This document shows, piece by piece, positions 22,605 to 31,116 of a stretch of DNA of 58,733 bases. The notes below the pieces were generated by a model. The model was given only the letters and a program-made list of their open reading frames with translations, made no database searches and was not told the DNA's origin. Source of the DNA: Desulfobacterales bacterium HSG2 (GTDB lineage Bacteria > Desulfobacterota > Desulfobacteria > Desulfobacterales > 4be13); assembly GCA_030378035.1 (NCBI GenBank), contig JAUCGI010000013.1:1-58733 (forward strand), written 5' to 3'. The translations under genes were made by a program, and so were the position numbers. Numbering within the stretch: the first letter of the stretch is position 1; the number at the start of each line of letters is the position of its first letter.

Positions 22605-24776
22605 ATGGATAAACAGAAAGAAGTCTATATGGAAGAGGCTTATGAGCTTCTTGCCGAACTTGAAGTCTCTCTCCTGGAGTTGGAGGAGACCCCTGATGAC
22701 GCCGAACTGATCGGGCGTGTTTTCCGGGCATTGCATACGATAAAAGGATCAGGGGACATGGCTGGTTTCAATGATATCGCGGACTTTACTCACGAGATAG
22801 AAACGGTCTTCGATTTTGTGCGTGATGGGAAAATAGCCGTCACCAAAGAGCTTGTGAATCTGGCTTTATCCGCCCGGGATCAGATAAGGACGATGCTTGA
22901 CGAGTCCGAGGGAGGGGAAGCAGCGGATGATTTCAGATCAAGGGGGATTATCATGGCTCTGCGAGAACTGCTTTCGGATGTTTCAGAAGATACGGCGATT
23001 CTCAAAGAGGTTCAGGTTCCGACGCCTTCAGAAAATGTCATGTTCAATGATCTCGAGGGAAATGTCACCTACCGGATTCGCTTTCGTCCCAAAAGAGGCG
23101 TTTTTAAAAACGGCACCAATCCGATCTTCTTGTTGAACGAACTTCGTGAACTCGGGGTTTGCAGCATTCTGGCTCAGACGGACGCGGTTCCGAAGCTGAA
23201 TGAGATTGATCCTGAATCCTGTTACACCTATTGGGATATCATTCTGACCACCTCAAGAGGAATCAATGCCATCAAAGATGTGTTTATCTTTGTTGAAGGC
23301 GACTGTGAGATGAATATAGAGATGATCGATGATGATGGCTGGCTGGAAACTATTGACTCGGATTATAAGCGACTGGGTCAGATTCTGCTTGAACGTCACG
23401 ATCTGGCATGTGATGATCTGATGAGAGCTTTGTTGGAGCAGAAGCGAATCGGAGACAAGCTGGTGGAAGATAATCTGGTGGATCGGGGAATTGTCGAATC
23501 TGCCCTGGCAGAACAGCAGCATATCAAGCAGGTGCGGAAGAAACGACATGAAATTGCAATGGCATCGACGATCCGGGTGCCCGCGGAAAAGTTGGACAGA
23601 CTGGTGGATCTGGTGGGCGAACTGGTGACGCTTCAGGCGCGGTTCAGCCAGGAAGTCTCCGGTTATGAGGAGGATGGTGAACAGGATAATGCCGAACTGG
23701 ATAACGCCGGAATGGATAACGTCGAACAGGATAACACTGAACTCGTCTCCATCGCCGAAGAACTTGAGCGGCTGACAGAAGATCTCCGGGATACCACCAT
23801 GAGCATCCGAATGCTGCCGATCAGCACGACGTTCAGCACGTTCAAACGTCTGGTCCGAGACCTTTCTGATGATCTGGGAAAGGAGGTTGTTATGGAGACC
23901 GAAGGCGGAGACACCGAGTTGGACAAGACCGTGATCGAGCGGCTGAGTGATCCCCTGATGCATATCATTCGGAACAGCATTGATCACGGGATCGAGACCC
24001 CGAAAGTCAGAGAAAGTTCCGGCAAGCCGAGACATGGGGCGATCCGTTTGTCGGCCGAGCATTCCGGCGCGGATGTGCTGATCCGTATCTCTGATGACGG
24101 CGCAGGACTTGATCCTGAAGCGATCCATTCCAAAGCGAAGGAGAGAGGCATTATCTCTCCTGATGCGGAATTGTCTGAAAATGAGATATTTTCCCAGATA
24201 TTTGCTCCCGGTTTTTCGACGTCAGAAGAGGTGACAGACATATCCGGCCGCGGGGTGGGAATGGATGTGGTGAAACGCAGTGTGGATGAACTTCGAGGAT
24301 CCGTGGAAGTCAGCAGCAAAAAAGGCGTCGGGAGCACCTTTACTCTGAAATTGCCGCTGACCCTGGCAATCATTGACGGTTTCCTCGTGAAGATCGGAGA
24401 GGGACATTTTGTATTGCCGCTTTCGGTGGTGGAGGAATGCGTCAACTTGGAGCCGGAGGAGATGATCAAAGCCAGAAAACGGAATCTCATCAATCTCAGG
24501 GGAGAAATCGTTCAGTACATAGATCTGCGAGAGTTGTTTGTCATTCAGGAAGGTTCTTCGCATAATGAACGGGTCGTGATTGTTGAGGCGAAAAGCGACA
24601 GAATCGGCCTGGGAGTAGATCGTGTCATCGGACAGCATCAGACGGTGATCAAGACATTAGGCAAAGCTTACAAGAACGTGGAAGGCATCTCTGGCGCGAC
24701 CATTCTGGGTGACGGTACGGTGGCGCTGATTCTTGATGTCAACCAAATGATTCAATTGGTTGAGAATGGTGTTTAG
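22605..24776 (+). CDS. cheA: Chemotaxis histidine kinase CheA (copy 1)
   Basis: Cytoplasmic autokinase that phosphorylates CheY-type regulators under MCP control. 723 residues. The Hpt domain has phospho-acceptor His44 in ALHTIKGSG. A P2-like domain (FRPKRGVFKNGTNP then LLNELRELG; about 150-230) is followed by a helical segment with LGQILLERHDL and LVEDNLVDRGIVESAL, resembling the MshEN-type motif. P3 dimerisation (RVPAEKLDRLVDLVGEL) carries a repeated insert EQDNA-ELDNA-GMDNV-EQDNT near 359-378. The ATPase P4 has N-box RNSIDHG (N457) and DDGAGLD (D497); the CheW-like P5 starts near 590. All catalytic motifs are intact. The stop TAG lies within the start of the downstream TGTTTGG repeat. Class A MCP and CheY follow. 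Confidence 0.96.
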   Translation: MDKQKEVYMEEAYELLAELEVSLLELEETPDDAELIGRVFRALHTIKGSGDMAGFNDIADFTHEIETVFDFVRDGKIAVTKELVNLALSARDQIRTMLDESEGGEAADDFRSRGIIMALRELLSDVSEDTAILKEVQVPTPSENVMFNDLEGNVTYRIRFRPKRGVFKNGTNPIFLLNELRELGVCSILAQTDAVPKLNEIDPESCYTYWDIILTTSRGINAIKDVFIFVEGDCEMNIEMIDDDGWLETIDSDYKRLGQILLERHDLACDDLMRALLEQKRIGDKLVEDNLVDRGIVESALAEQQHIKQVRKKRHEIAMASTIRVPAEKLDRLVDLVGELVTLQARFSQEVSGYEEDGEQDNAELDNAGMDNVEQDNTELVSIAEELERLTEDLRDTTMSIRMLPISTTFSTFKRLVRDLSDDLGKEVVMETEGGDTELDKTVIERLSDPLMHIIRNSIDHGIETPKVRESSGKPRHGAIRLSAEHSGADVLIRISDDGAGLDPEAIHSKAKERGIISPDAELSENEIFSQIFAPGFSTSEEVTDISGRGVGMDVVKRSVDELRGSVEVSSKKGVGSTFTLKLPLTLAIIDGFLVKIGEGHFVLPLSVVEECVNLEPEEMIKARKRNLINLRGEIVQYIDLRELFVIQEGSSHNERVVIVEAKSDRIGLGVDRVIGQHQTVIKTLGKAYKNVEGISGATILGDGTVALILDVNQMIQLVENGV

Positions 24777-24920
24777 TGTTTGGGTGTTTGGGTGTTTGGT
24801 GTTTGGGTGTTTGGTGTTTGGTGCTTGGGTGTTTGGTGTTCAATATGAAAAAAACTTGCCAAACACAAAACACCAAACACCAAAACACTAAACACAAAAT
24901 ACCAAACACAAAATACCAAT
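24777..24920. repeat. Fold-back phrase repeat (TGTTTGGG / CCAAACAC)
   Basis: GTGTTTGGGTGTTTGGTG phrases to about 24840, a short centre (CAATATGAAAAAAACTTG), then CAAACACCAAAACACTAAAC phrases. The two arms are complementary. The block begins within the last codons of cheA-1 (GGT GTT TAG). Confidence 0.8.
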
Positions 24921-24938
24921 AAAATAAGGAGAAGACAA

Positions 24939-27857
24939 ATGATCAGACTTAAAGATGTTAAGATGAAACCGAAATTGATGATCCTGTTTTTGTTCGCAGG
25001 CTTTATCTCCATTGCTTCTGTGGGAGGGTGGAGCTGCTGGCAGGCGTCGGATGCGGTCATGGCAAAGTCGTACGCGCAGCTTGAGGCTGTGCGTGAGATA
25101 AAAAAAACGCAGATCAACAAATTTTTTGATGAACGCAGAGGAGATATGGGCGTTCTGATAGAAACGGTGGCAGTCCTCATGCAAGATGCCTTTCAGAAAC
25201 TGGAAATCGCTCAGGAGATCAAAAAGACACGCATCGAAGAGCACTTTGACGGTATGAGAAGAAAGTTACATATCGTCAAAGATGATCCGTACATCAGAAC
25301 AGCCCTAATCGAATTCAGCGATGTATTCGAAGCCGGTAATAAGACGCTGACCCCTGAATGGAACGCTCTTGCCGAGAAGTACAATTTGCGTATGAAAGGC
25401 ATCATGCAGAATAACGGATGGGACGATATCTTCCTCATTCACACTGACGGAGATATTGTCTATACCGTTGCCAGGAAATTTGACATGGGGATGGTTATCC
25501 CTGAAAGCGAGCTGAAAAATTCAGGACTGGGAAAGGCTTTTCAGGCACTGCAATCCGGCGGCGGAGCGGATATCGTCATTACCGAGTTTGAACCTTATGC
25601 GCCTTCGGGAGATCGGTATGCCGCTTTTATAATGGCGAAGATGCGGGATGAGAATCGGAAATTGAAAGGATACATCGCGTTTCGGATGATGCCTGAGAGG
25701 CTCAATGCCATCGTGCAGCAGCGTAAAGGCATGGGGAAAACAGGGGAAACGTATCTTGTCGGGAAACGCGATAAGAAAACCGTTTATTGCAGTGACAGAG
25801 TAGTCAAGAAGGGCAGAATCGGCAGCGAAAAATCCGGTGCGGATATTGAGAGGGCGCTGGCGGGCAAATCCGGTCAGGAAATAAAAACCGGCAGTACCGG
25901 CGATTTGGAGATGGTCGTTTATGATCCGCTGAATATTAAGGGGCTGAATTGGGTGATCATCAGCACAATAAATCTGGAGGAGGTCATCGCGCCGAAGTTA
26001 GAAGGCGAGCGAGATGATTTCTTTGCCAGCTATATCCGAAAGTACAACTACTACGACCTTTTTCTGGTCCATCCTGATGGCAAAGTTTTTTATTCTGTCA
26101 AACATGAAGCGGACTATGGTACAAACATGATCCGGGGCAAATATGCCGACTCAGGGCTTGGCAGACTGGTCAGGCGGGTGTTGGAGACCCGCCGATTCGG
26201 CATCGCCGATTTTGCACCCTATCCCCCGAGCAATAACGAACCGGCTACCTTCATTGCCCAGCCTCTTCTCGTTGGGGGCAAAGTGGAACTGATTGTGGCT
26301 CTTCAACTCTCCCCTGAGGAAATTGACAAAATTATGCAGCAGCGTGATGGTATGGGCAGAAGCGGAGAGACTTACCTGGTAGGACCGGATAAGCTCATGC
26401 GGTCTGATTCTTTCCTGGACCCGGTCAGCCATTCGATAAAGGCGTCTTTTGCCAATCCATCCAAAGGAAAGGTGGATACCCGTGCGGTGACGGAGGCGCT
26501 CTCCGAAAAAACAGAGAAGGAGATTATCATAGATTATAACGGAAATCCGGTGCTCTCAGCCTATACGCCGGTGAAAGTGGGAGAGATGACATGGGCCTTG
26601 CTGGCCGAGATCGATGAGGCCGAAGTCATGGCACCGATCGGAAATCTGATCAGAAACATATTGCTCGTAGGCGGGGGTATTGCCGTATTAGTGGCAATTT
26701 TCGCATTTTTTATTGCAAGAGGGATTGCCGCCCCTTTGATTAAGATCGTTGATTTTGCCAAAGCAGTTGCCCGGGGCGACCTTACTGCTGATGTGGAAAT
26801 CGCCCAAAAAGACGAGGTCGGCATTCTGGCAGATGCGTTGAAAGAAATGATAATAAAGCTTCGCAGGATTGTGGGTGACGTAAAGCGCGCAGCGAATAAC
26901 GTAGCGGCCAGCAGCAGTGAGATGAGTTCCAACGCGGAGGAGATGAACGCCAGCGCGGAGGAGATGTCTCAGGGCGCATCAGAGCAGTCTGCTTCGGCTG
27001 AGGAGGTCTCGGCTTCCATGGAGCAGATGAGCGCCAACATCAGCCAGAATGCTGATAACGCCTTGCAAACCGAACGGATCGCGTCCAAGTCTGCCGAGGA
27101 TGCCCGGGAGAGCGGAAAAACGGTCACCGATACGGTTGCCGCCATGAAGAAGATTGCCCAGAAGATATCGATTGTTGAAGAGATCGCCCGCCAGACGGAT
27201 CTGCTGGCACTGAATGCGGCGGTTGAAGCCGCACGAGCAGGAGAATACGGCAAAGGCTTTGCAGTGGTGGCGTCTGAGGTTCGCAGTCTGTCCGAGCGGA
27301 GCCGGACCGCAGCATCTGAAATTGGCGAGCTGTCAAATACCAGTGTGGATATCGCAGAGAAAGCGGGCGAAATGCTGGCCAGGCTTGTACCGGATATTCA
27401 GAAAACTGCGGAACTGGTTCAGGAGATCAGCGCGGCGAGCGGCGAACAGAACACGGGCGCAGATCAGATCAACAAAGCGGTTCAGCAGTTGGATATGGTG
27501 ATTCAGCAAAATGCTTCGGCATCTGAGGAGGTGGCGTCAACATCCGAGGTACTCACTTCGACTTCCGAAGACTTGGCGAGTCAGGCTGAACAGCTCCGGA
27601 AAACGATGCGTTTCTTCAAGATTGATAATGCTCTCCGAAAAACAGCAGATCATGCAGAAAAAGGAGATGGCGTCGTTCAAAAGTCCGGAGCAAGGATCAT
27701 AAGCAAATCGCCTGAGAACGAAAACGGCCGAGAAATCGGAGAACAAGGCGGCGATGCAAAGACCGGAAAAGGGACTGGCAAAAATGCCGGGCATGATACC
27801 AAAATGGATGACGGAAGGGAATGGGATGAGTATGATTCAGATTTTGAAAAGTATTAA
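24939..27857 (+). CDS. MCP with duplicated Cache-type sensor and extended signalling hairpin
   Basis: Chemoreceptor of 972 residues between CheA-1 and CheY. TM1 about 10-32. The very large periplasmic region (33-566) looks like two tandem Cache-type units: each has an IFLIHTDGD / LFLVHPDGK strand pair and a later GETYLVG motif. A helical motif EIKKTxIxxxFD is also repeated at the start (near 50 and 88). TM2 about 567-590, one HAMP (KDEVGILAD), no poly-HAMP repeat. The hairpin starts near 650, tip [20 protein letters not shown] near 752. Compared with every other MCP here, both arms carry one extra heptad ([27 protein letters not shown]), so it belongs to a longer class. It ends DFEKY. Ligand unknown. 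Confidence 0.95.
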   Translation: MIRLKDVKMKPKLMILFLFAGFISIASVGGWSCWQASDAVMAKSYAQLEAVREIKKTQINKFFDERRGDMGVLIETVAVLMQDAFQKLEIAQEIKKTRIEEHFDGMRRKLHIVKDDPYIRTALIEFSDVFEAGNKTLTPEWNALAEKYNLRMKGIMQNNGWDDIFLIHTDGDIVYTVARKFDMGMVIPESELKNSGLGKAFQALQSGGGADIVITEFEPYAPSGDRYAAFIMAKMRDENRKLKGYIAFRMMPERLNAIVQQRKGMGKTGETYLVGKRDKKTVYCSDRVVKKGRIGSEKSGADIERALAGKSGQEIKTGSTGDLEMVVYDPLNIKGLNWVIISTINLEEVIAPKLEGERDDFFASYIRKYNYYDLFLVHPDGKVFYSVKHEADYGTNMIRGKYADSGLGRLVRRVLETRRFGIADFAPYPPSNNEPATFIAQPLLVGGKVELIVALQLSPEEIDKIMQQRDGMGRSGETYLVGPDKLMRSDSFLDPVSHSIKASFANPSKGKVDTRAVTEALSEKTEKEIIIDYNGNPVLSAYTPVKVGEMTWALLAEIDEAEVMAPIGNLIRNILLVGGGIAVLVAIFAFFIARGIAAPLIKIVDFAKAVARGDLTADVEIAQKDEVGILADALKEMIIKLRRIVGDVKRAANNVAASSSEMSSNAEEMNASAEEMSQGASEQSASAEEVSASMEQMSANISQNADNALQTERIASKSAEDARESGKTVTDTVAAMKKIAQKISIVEEIARQTDLLALNAAVEAARAGEYGKGFAVVASEVRSLSERSRTAASEIGELSNTSVDIAEKAGEMLARLVPDIQKTAELVQEISAASGEQNTGADQINKAVQQLDMVIQQNASASEEVASTSEVLTSTSEDLASQAEQLRKTMRFFKIDNALRKTADHAEKGDGVVQKSGARIISKSPENENGREIGEQGGDAKTGKGTGKNAGHDTKMDDGREWDEYDSDFEKY

Positions 27858-27940
27858 GGATAGGAATTAGGAAGTGGGAAGTGGGAAGTGGGAAGTGGGA
27901 AGTGGGAAGTGGGAATTAGGAAGTGGGAATTAGGAATGTT
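27858..27940. repeat. Tandem phrase repeat (GAAGTGGGAAGTGG)
   Basis: Run of GGAAGTGGGAAGTGG and GGAATTAGG phrases between an MCP and cheY. Unlike the other gaps it has no complementary second half. Confidence 0.75.
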
Positions 27941-27961
27941 AAAAACAAAGGAGGAGTAATT

Positions 27962-28327
27962 ATGGCAAGAATTCTGATTATTGAAGATGACAGTCTGGTT
28001 CGTTCTATGCTCAAAGCGACAATGGAGAGGGAAGGACATGAGGTGCTTGACGCTCCTGACGGAATCAAAGGAGCGAAACTCTACAGGGAGAAGTCTGCCG
28101 ACTTGGTTATCACGGATATTGTTATGCCTGACAAGGAGGGTATTGAGACGATATTGGAGCTGAAAAGGCTGTCGCCGGGACTAAAGATTATTGCGATATC
28201 CGGAGGCGGCCGGATCGGTCCGGAAACTTATCTGGAACTGGCCGGAAAATTTGGTGCGGAACGCACTTTTGTCAAGCCTATTGATCGTAAAGAACTGGTG
28301 AAGGCCGTACAGGAACTTCTCGACTAA
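27962..28327 (+). CDS. cheY: CheY-type single-domain response regulator
   Basis: 121 residues, the size of a stand-alone receiver domain. It is phosphorylated by CheA and carries the signal to a motor or other target. Phospho-acceptor Asp52 lies in VITDIVMPD; acidic pocket Asp9/Asp10 (IIEDD); switch residue Ser80; conserved Lys105-Pro106 (FVKPID). Start chosen at ATG 27962 with AAAGGAGGAG upstream; an in-frame ATG at 27923 lies inside the phrase repeat. It follows a class A MCP and CheA-1. It lacks an output domain, and no motor gene is visible, so its target is not known. Confidence 0.93.
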   Translation: MARILIIEDDSLVRSMLKATMEREGHEVLDAPDGIKGAKLYREKSADLVITDIVMPDKEGIETILELKRLSPGLKIIAISGGGRIGPETYLELAGKFGAERTFVKPIDRKELVKAVQELLD

Positions 28328-28344
28328 AGTTTGTGGCCTCCGGC

Positions 28345-28441
28345 TCCGGAGTGCCAAAGTTCTACTTTGGCAGAGGTCGGTAGCGGTGAAACCCTGCCAG
28401 GCTTCGACGCGTTTATCGCGGCCAAAGTAAACTTTGGCATC
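28345..28441. repeat. Palindromes of the TGCCAAAGT...ACTTTGGCA type
   Basis: TGCCAAAGTTCTACTTTGGCA (28351-28371 region) and GGCCAAAGTAAACTTTGGCA (28421-28440) are two hairpins in the gap between cheY and the STAS gene. Neither has a clear T-tract, so a terminator role is not supported. Confidence 0.65.
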
Positions 28442-28467
28442 CCCGGAATCAAAGAAAGGAGATGATT

Positions 28468-28785
28468 ATGGGATTCATAAAACAGGAAAGAGAGGAGAAA
28501 ACGCTCTTGAAGGCCGAAGGTGCCATATCTATCTATGAGGCGGCTTCGCTTCGGGAATATCTGCTTTCATATCTTAAAGAGAATAATGAACTGGTTCTTG
28601 ATTTAAGCGAGGTGAGCGAGTGTGATACAGCAGGGGTTCAGTTACTCTGTTCGGCCCGAATAACGGCTGAACAGGAAGGGATGGTCTTTGAGGTTACAGG
28701 CGCATCTGGTCCGGTAATCGATGCCATGACCCGAGCGGGTCTGAATCCCGCTGAAATTCTTAACTCGAATATCGAAGCTTCATAA
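28468..28785 (+). CDS. STAS-domain protein
   Basis: 105 residues, a lone STAS (sulfate transporter and anti-sigma factor antagonist) domain: LVLDLSEVSECDTAGVQLL forms the strand and the loop that holds the phospho-serine in SpoIIAA-like proteins. Here the loop reads D-T-A-G, so the serine is replaced by alanine, as in MlaB-type STAS proteins, and partner-switch phosphorylation at that place is unlikely. STAS genes do occur beside cheA in other chemosensory operons. Start: ATG 28468 is favoured because AAAGGAG ends 6 bases upstream; ATG 28462 directly abuts it. The last codon and stop (TCA TAA) are supplied by the mobile element inserted at 28781; the undisturbed sequence, preserved at 29076, reads ATC GAA GCT TGA. 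Confidence 0.9.
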   Translation: MGFIKQEREEKTLLKAEGAISIYEAASLREYLLSYLKENNELVLDLSEVSECDTAGVQLLCSARITAEQEGMVFEVTGASGPVIDAMTRAGLNPAEILNSNIEAS

Positions 28786-29075
28786 GTGTAAACTTAGGAC
28801 TTGCTCTTGATCCTGCTCTTTATCTTGCTCTTTATCTTGCTCTTTATCTTGCTCTTTATCTTGCTCTTGCTCTTGCTCTTGCTCTTGCTCTTGCTCTTGC
28901 TCTTAATCTTAATCTTAATCCTGTCGTGTCCGTTTGATAAAGATAAAGATAAAGATAAAGATAAAGAGCAAGAGCAAGAGCAAGATAAAGAGCAAGAGCA
29001 AGATAAAGAGCAAGAGCAAGAGCAAGAAGAGCAGGAGCAGGATTAAGATTGGGAATCCTTAAGTTTACACTTATG
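28781..29075. mobile_element. Small element with CATAAGTGTAAACTTA ends and phrase-repeat core (copy 1)
   Basis: 295 bp. Left end CATAAGTGTAAACTTA; right end is its exact complement (TAAGTTTACACTTATG). The core is CTTTATCTTGCT and CTTGCTCTTGCT repeats, a centre with CTGTCGTGTCCG, then complementary GATAAAGATAAAG and AGAGCAAGAGCA repeats, so it folds end to end. Flanked by a perfect 10-bp direct repeat ATCGAAGCTT (28771-28780 and 29076-29085), the mark of a transposition event. It landed in the stop codon of the STAS gene. No transposase is inside. Confidence 0.88.
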
Positions 29076-29085
29076 ATCGAAGCTT

Positions 29086-29373
29086 GAAAGGAAAAATCAG
29101 CAGATTTTTTCACGCGCCTGCCGGATTGACAAATCCGGCAGGCCCGGTTCGATCTGGACAGAAACGCAGTTTTCTATTCTGCTGATACAGTCAGCAGAAC
29201 AGAAACTGACCAGAAAGCTTCCGGCGCAGACATAAAACTGTCTCCCATTACGCGTTAAACCGCTGTAAAATACCGAAAAATGAAAGCGTTTCTGTGTATG
29301 CCAAAAAAAATGACAAAAAATGACGAATATAGCTTGTAATTTTGTGCAAAATATGTTTTAGTGATTATAAAAG
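29086..29373. other. Gene-free stretch with two hairpins
   Basis: No credible gene. It holds a perfect 12-bp stem GCCTGCCGGATT/AATCCGGCAGGC at 29116-29143 and TTCTGCTGA/TCAGCAGAA at 29178-29201. Neither has a T-tract. It lies between two small mobile elements and may be the original downstream region of the STAS gene. Confidence 0.6.
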
Positions 29374-29513
29374 CTGATTATAACGCCTTTTGGGGAACTC
29401 CGTTTTCAGAGGCTCCAACCCTGTCATTCCGGGCAAAAATGATAAAAATCGGCAGGATTTTTATCATTTTTGACCCGGAATCCACCCTGCTCCCCAAAAG
29501 GCGTTATAATCAG
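29374..29513. mobile_element. Small non-autonomous element, CTGATTATAACG family (copy 2)
   Basis: 140 bp. CTGATTATAACGCCTTTTGG at the left, its complement at the right; perfect 8-bp target duplication TATAAAAG (29366-29373, 29514-29521). Core contains a GATAAAAATC palindrome flanked by GTCATTCCGG and CCGGAATCCA. The core is in opposite orientation to copy 4. Confidence 0.9.
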
Positions 29514-29616
29514 TATAAAAGTTTGTCAGTCATGCTTTTATATGATAGTGAGGGCAGCTAACATGCCATGTCATTTCGGGCAGAACTGAAAAAAAGGGAG
29601 GTGATAGGAAATAGAC

Positions 29617-29872
29617 CATAAGTGTAAACTTTATCTTTATCTTTATCTTTATCTTTATCTTTATCTTTATCTTTATCTTTATCTTTATCTTTATCAAGAG
29701 CAAGATCAAGATCAAGAGCAAGAGCAAGAGCAAGATCAAGAGCAAGAGCAAGATCAAGAGCAAGAGCAAGAGCAAGAGCAAGAGCAAGAGCAAGAGCAAG
29801 AGCAAGAGCAAGAGCAAGAGCAAGAGCAAGAGCAAGAGCAAGAGCAAGACTAAGACTCAGTTTACACTTATG
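29617..29872. mobile_element. Small element with CATAAGTGTAAACT ends and phrase-repeat core (copy 2)
   Basis: 256 bp. Left end CATAAGTGTAAACT, right end AGTTTACACTTATG. The core is a run of CTTTAT hexamers followed by a longer run of AGAGCA/AGATCA phrases; here the halves are not mutually complementary over their full length, unlike copy 1. Flanks GGAAATAGAC (29607-29616) and GGAGATAGGC (29873-29882) agree at 8 of 10 positions, consistent with an aged 10-bp duplication. It lies 80 bp upstream of the binding-protein gene. Confidence 0.78.
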
Positions 29873-29953
29873 GGAGATAGGCAAACGGACTTGGACGGAT
29901 GTGTCTTGTATTCAACAAAATAGCAACCATATGGCAAAAAAGGAGGTTTACCA

Positions 29954-31039
29954 ATGAAACGCTTTGCAGTTTTTGCAGTTTTTGGTATCCTTATCGCAGT
30001 CTCTCCGACGTGTTCGGGGATTGCTGAGGAATTGAGGATGCTGGTATGGGACGGATATGCCCCTGAAAATCATCTTGAAATATTCAGGCACTCGGTCAGG
30101 GATAAGCACGGTATTGATCTGAAAATTACGGTGAAGTATGCGTCAGAATTTGTGGATTACCGTAACGCACTGATAAACAGTGAAGTTGATATCTTTACCA
30201 CTTCACATAATTACCCAAAGGATCCCAGGCACAAGTACATCAAAAAAAAACGGACCATACCGGTTGACGTGAGCAATCTTCGTCATTTTAAAGAGATTCT
30301 CTCCCCTCTGCAAAAAACCCGTTATTTTACAGAAGGCGGGCAGGTTTACGGTGTCCCGTTTATATACGGCCCCTACGGACTGGGATACAATACCAATATG
30401 ATAAAGGACGAACCAAAGACCTGGAAAATTCTCTGGGACCCGAAATATGCCGGGAAATACACGATAGCGTCAACCATTAATGTGACAAATATCTACATCA
30501 CCAGCCTGGCAATGGGGCTTGACAAAAGCAAGATTTATCAATACCAGGCAGCCTCTTCTCCCGAATTTCTCACCAAGCTGAAATATCTCGCCAAGAATGT
30601 CAGGTCTTTCTACGGTGCCGTGGAGACTGCCGACGATCTGCAAGGTCTCTCTTTGGCTGCCTGCTGGGGGTTTGCTTTTTCCGAACTGAAAAAGAGAGGT
30701 GAGACTTGGAAAATGGCGACCCCTGCTGAAGGCTCCACCGCTTATATAGATGGTTGGATGATCAGCCATACGCTCAGGAACAAACCGAAGCTGAAACGGA
30801 TTGCCGAAGAGTGGATCGATTATACGATCAGCCCTGACTTTCAGGTTGATCAGGTGATCAGGACATTGAATAATTTTCCAGTCAGCTCCGCGATCAGTGA
30901 TCGGGCGACTCCTGAAGAAATCAAGGCGTTTCATCTTGATGATCCGAATTACTTTGAGGATCATTTTATTCCCTGGGAAATTCTGGACAGGAACACGCGG
31001 AAAGGGTTTGAACTGCTCTGGAAAAAAGCGGCCCGATAA
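29954..31039 (+). CDS. PotD-like periplasmic substrate-binding protein
   Basis: 361 residues. Signal peptide about 1-24, then LRMLVWDGYAPENHLEIF, typical of the polyamine-type (PotD/PotF, Fe3+/spermidine) extracellular solute-binding fold; also GYNTNMIKDEPKTW and a C-terminal LLWKKAAR. No ATPase or permease gene adjoins it, and the next gene, 77 bases downstream, is a Cache-type MCP. I infer either an orphan binding protein feeding a distant ABC transporter or a ligand-loaded co-receptor for the MCP. The ligand (polyamine or other cation) is not shown by the sequence. Shine-Dalgarno AAAAAAGGAGG precedes ATG. A related, decayed C-terminal fragment lies at 48454. Confidence 0.88.
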   Translation: MKRFAVFAVFGILIAVSPTCSGIAEELRMLVWDGYAPENHLEIFRHSVRDKHGIDLKITVKYASEFVDYRNALINSEVDIFTTSHNYPKDPRHKYIKKKRTIPVDVSNLRHFKEILSPLQKTRYFTEGGQVYGVPFIYGPYGLGYNTNMIKDEPKTWKILWDPKYAGKYTIASTINVTNIYITSLAMGLDKSKIYQYQAASSPEFLTKLKYLAKNVRSFYGAVETADDLQGLSLAACWGFAFSELKKRGETWKMATPAEGSTAYIDGWMISHTLRNKPKLKRIAEEWIDYTISPDFQVDQVIRTLNNFPVSSAISDRATPEEIKAFHLDDPNYFEDHFIPWEILDRNTRKGFELLWKKAAR

Positions 31040-31116
31040 AAAAAAATAGGCTGTGTGCGGCGCGCGGTGATGACATGAAAACACGCCATGTGCCGCATGA
31101 AAAAAGGAGAGATATC

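Noticed and set aside
28801..29113. Leu-rich and Glu-Gln-rich open frames in the CTTGCT/AGAGCA repeats
   Set aside because: Simple-sequence translation inside a mobile element bounded by inverted ends and a target duplication; no start context.
29116..29143. Terminator after the STAS gene
   Set aside because: The stem is perfect but no T-tract follows on either strand.
29530..29884. Long poly-Leu and Ala-Leu open frames on the - strand
   Set aside because: They are translations of CTTTAT and AGAGCA repeats inside the second phrase-core element.
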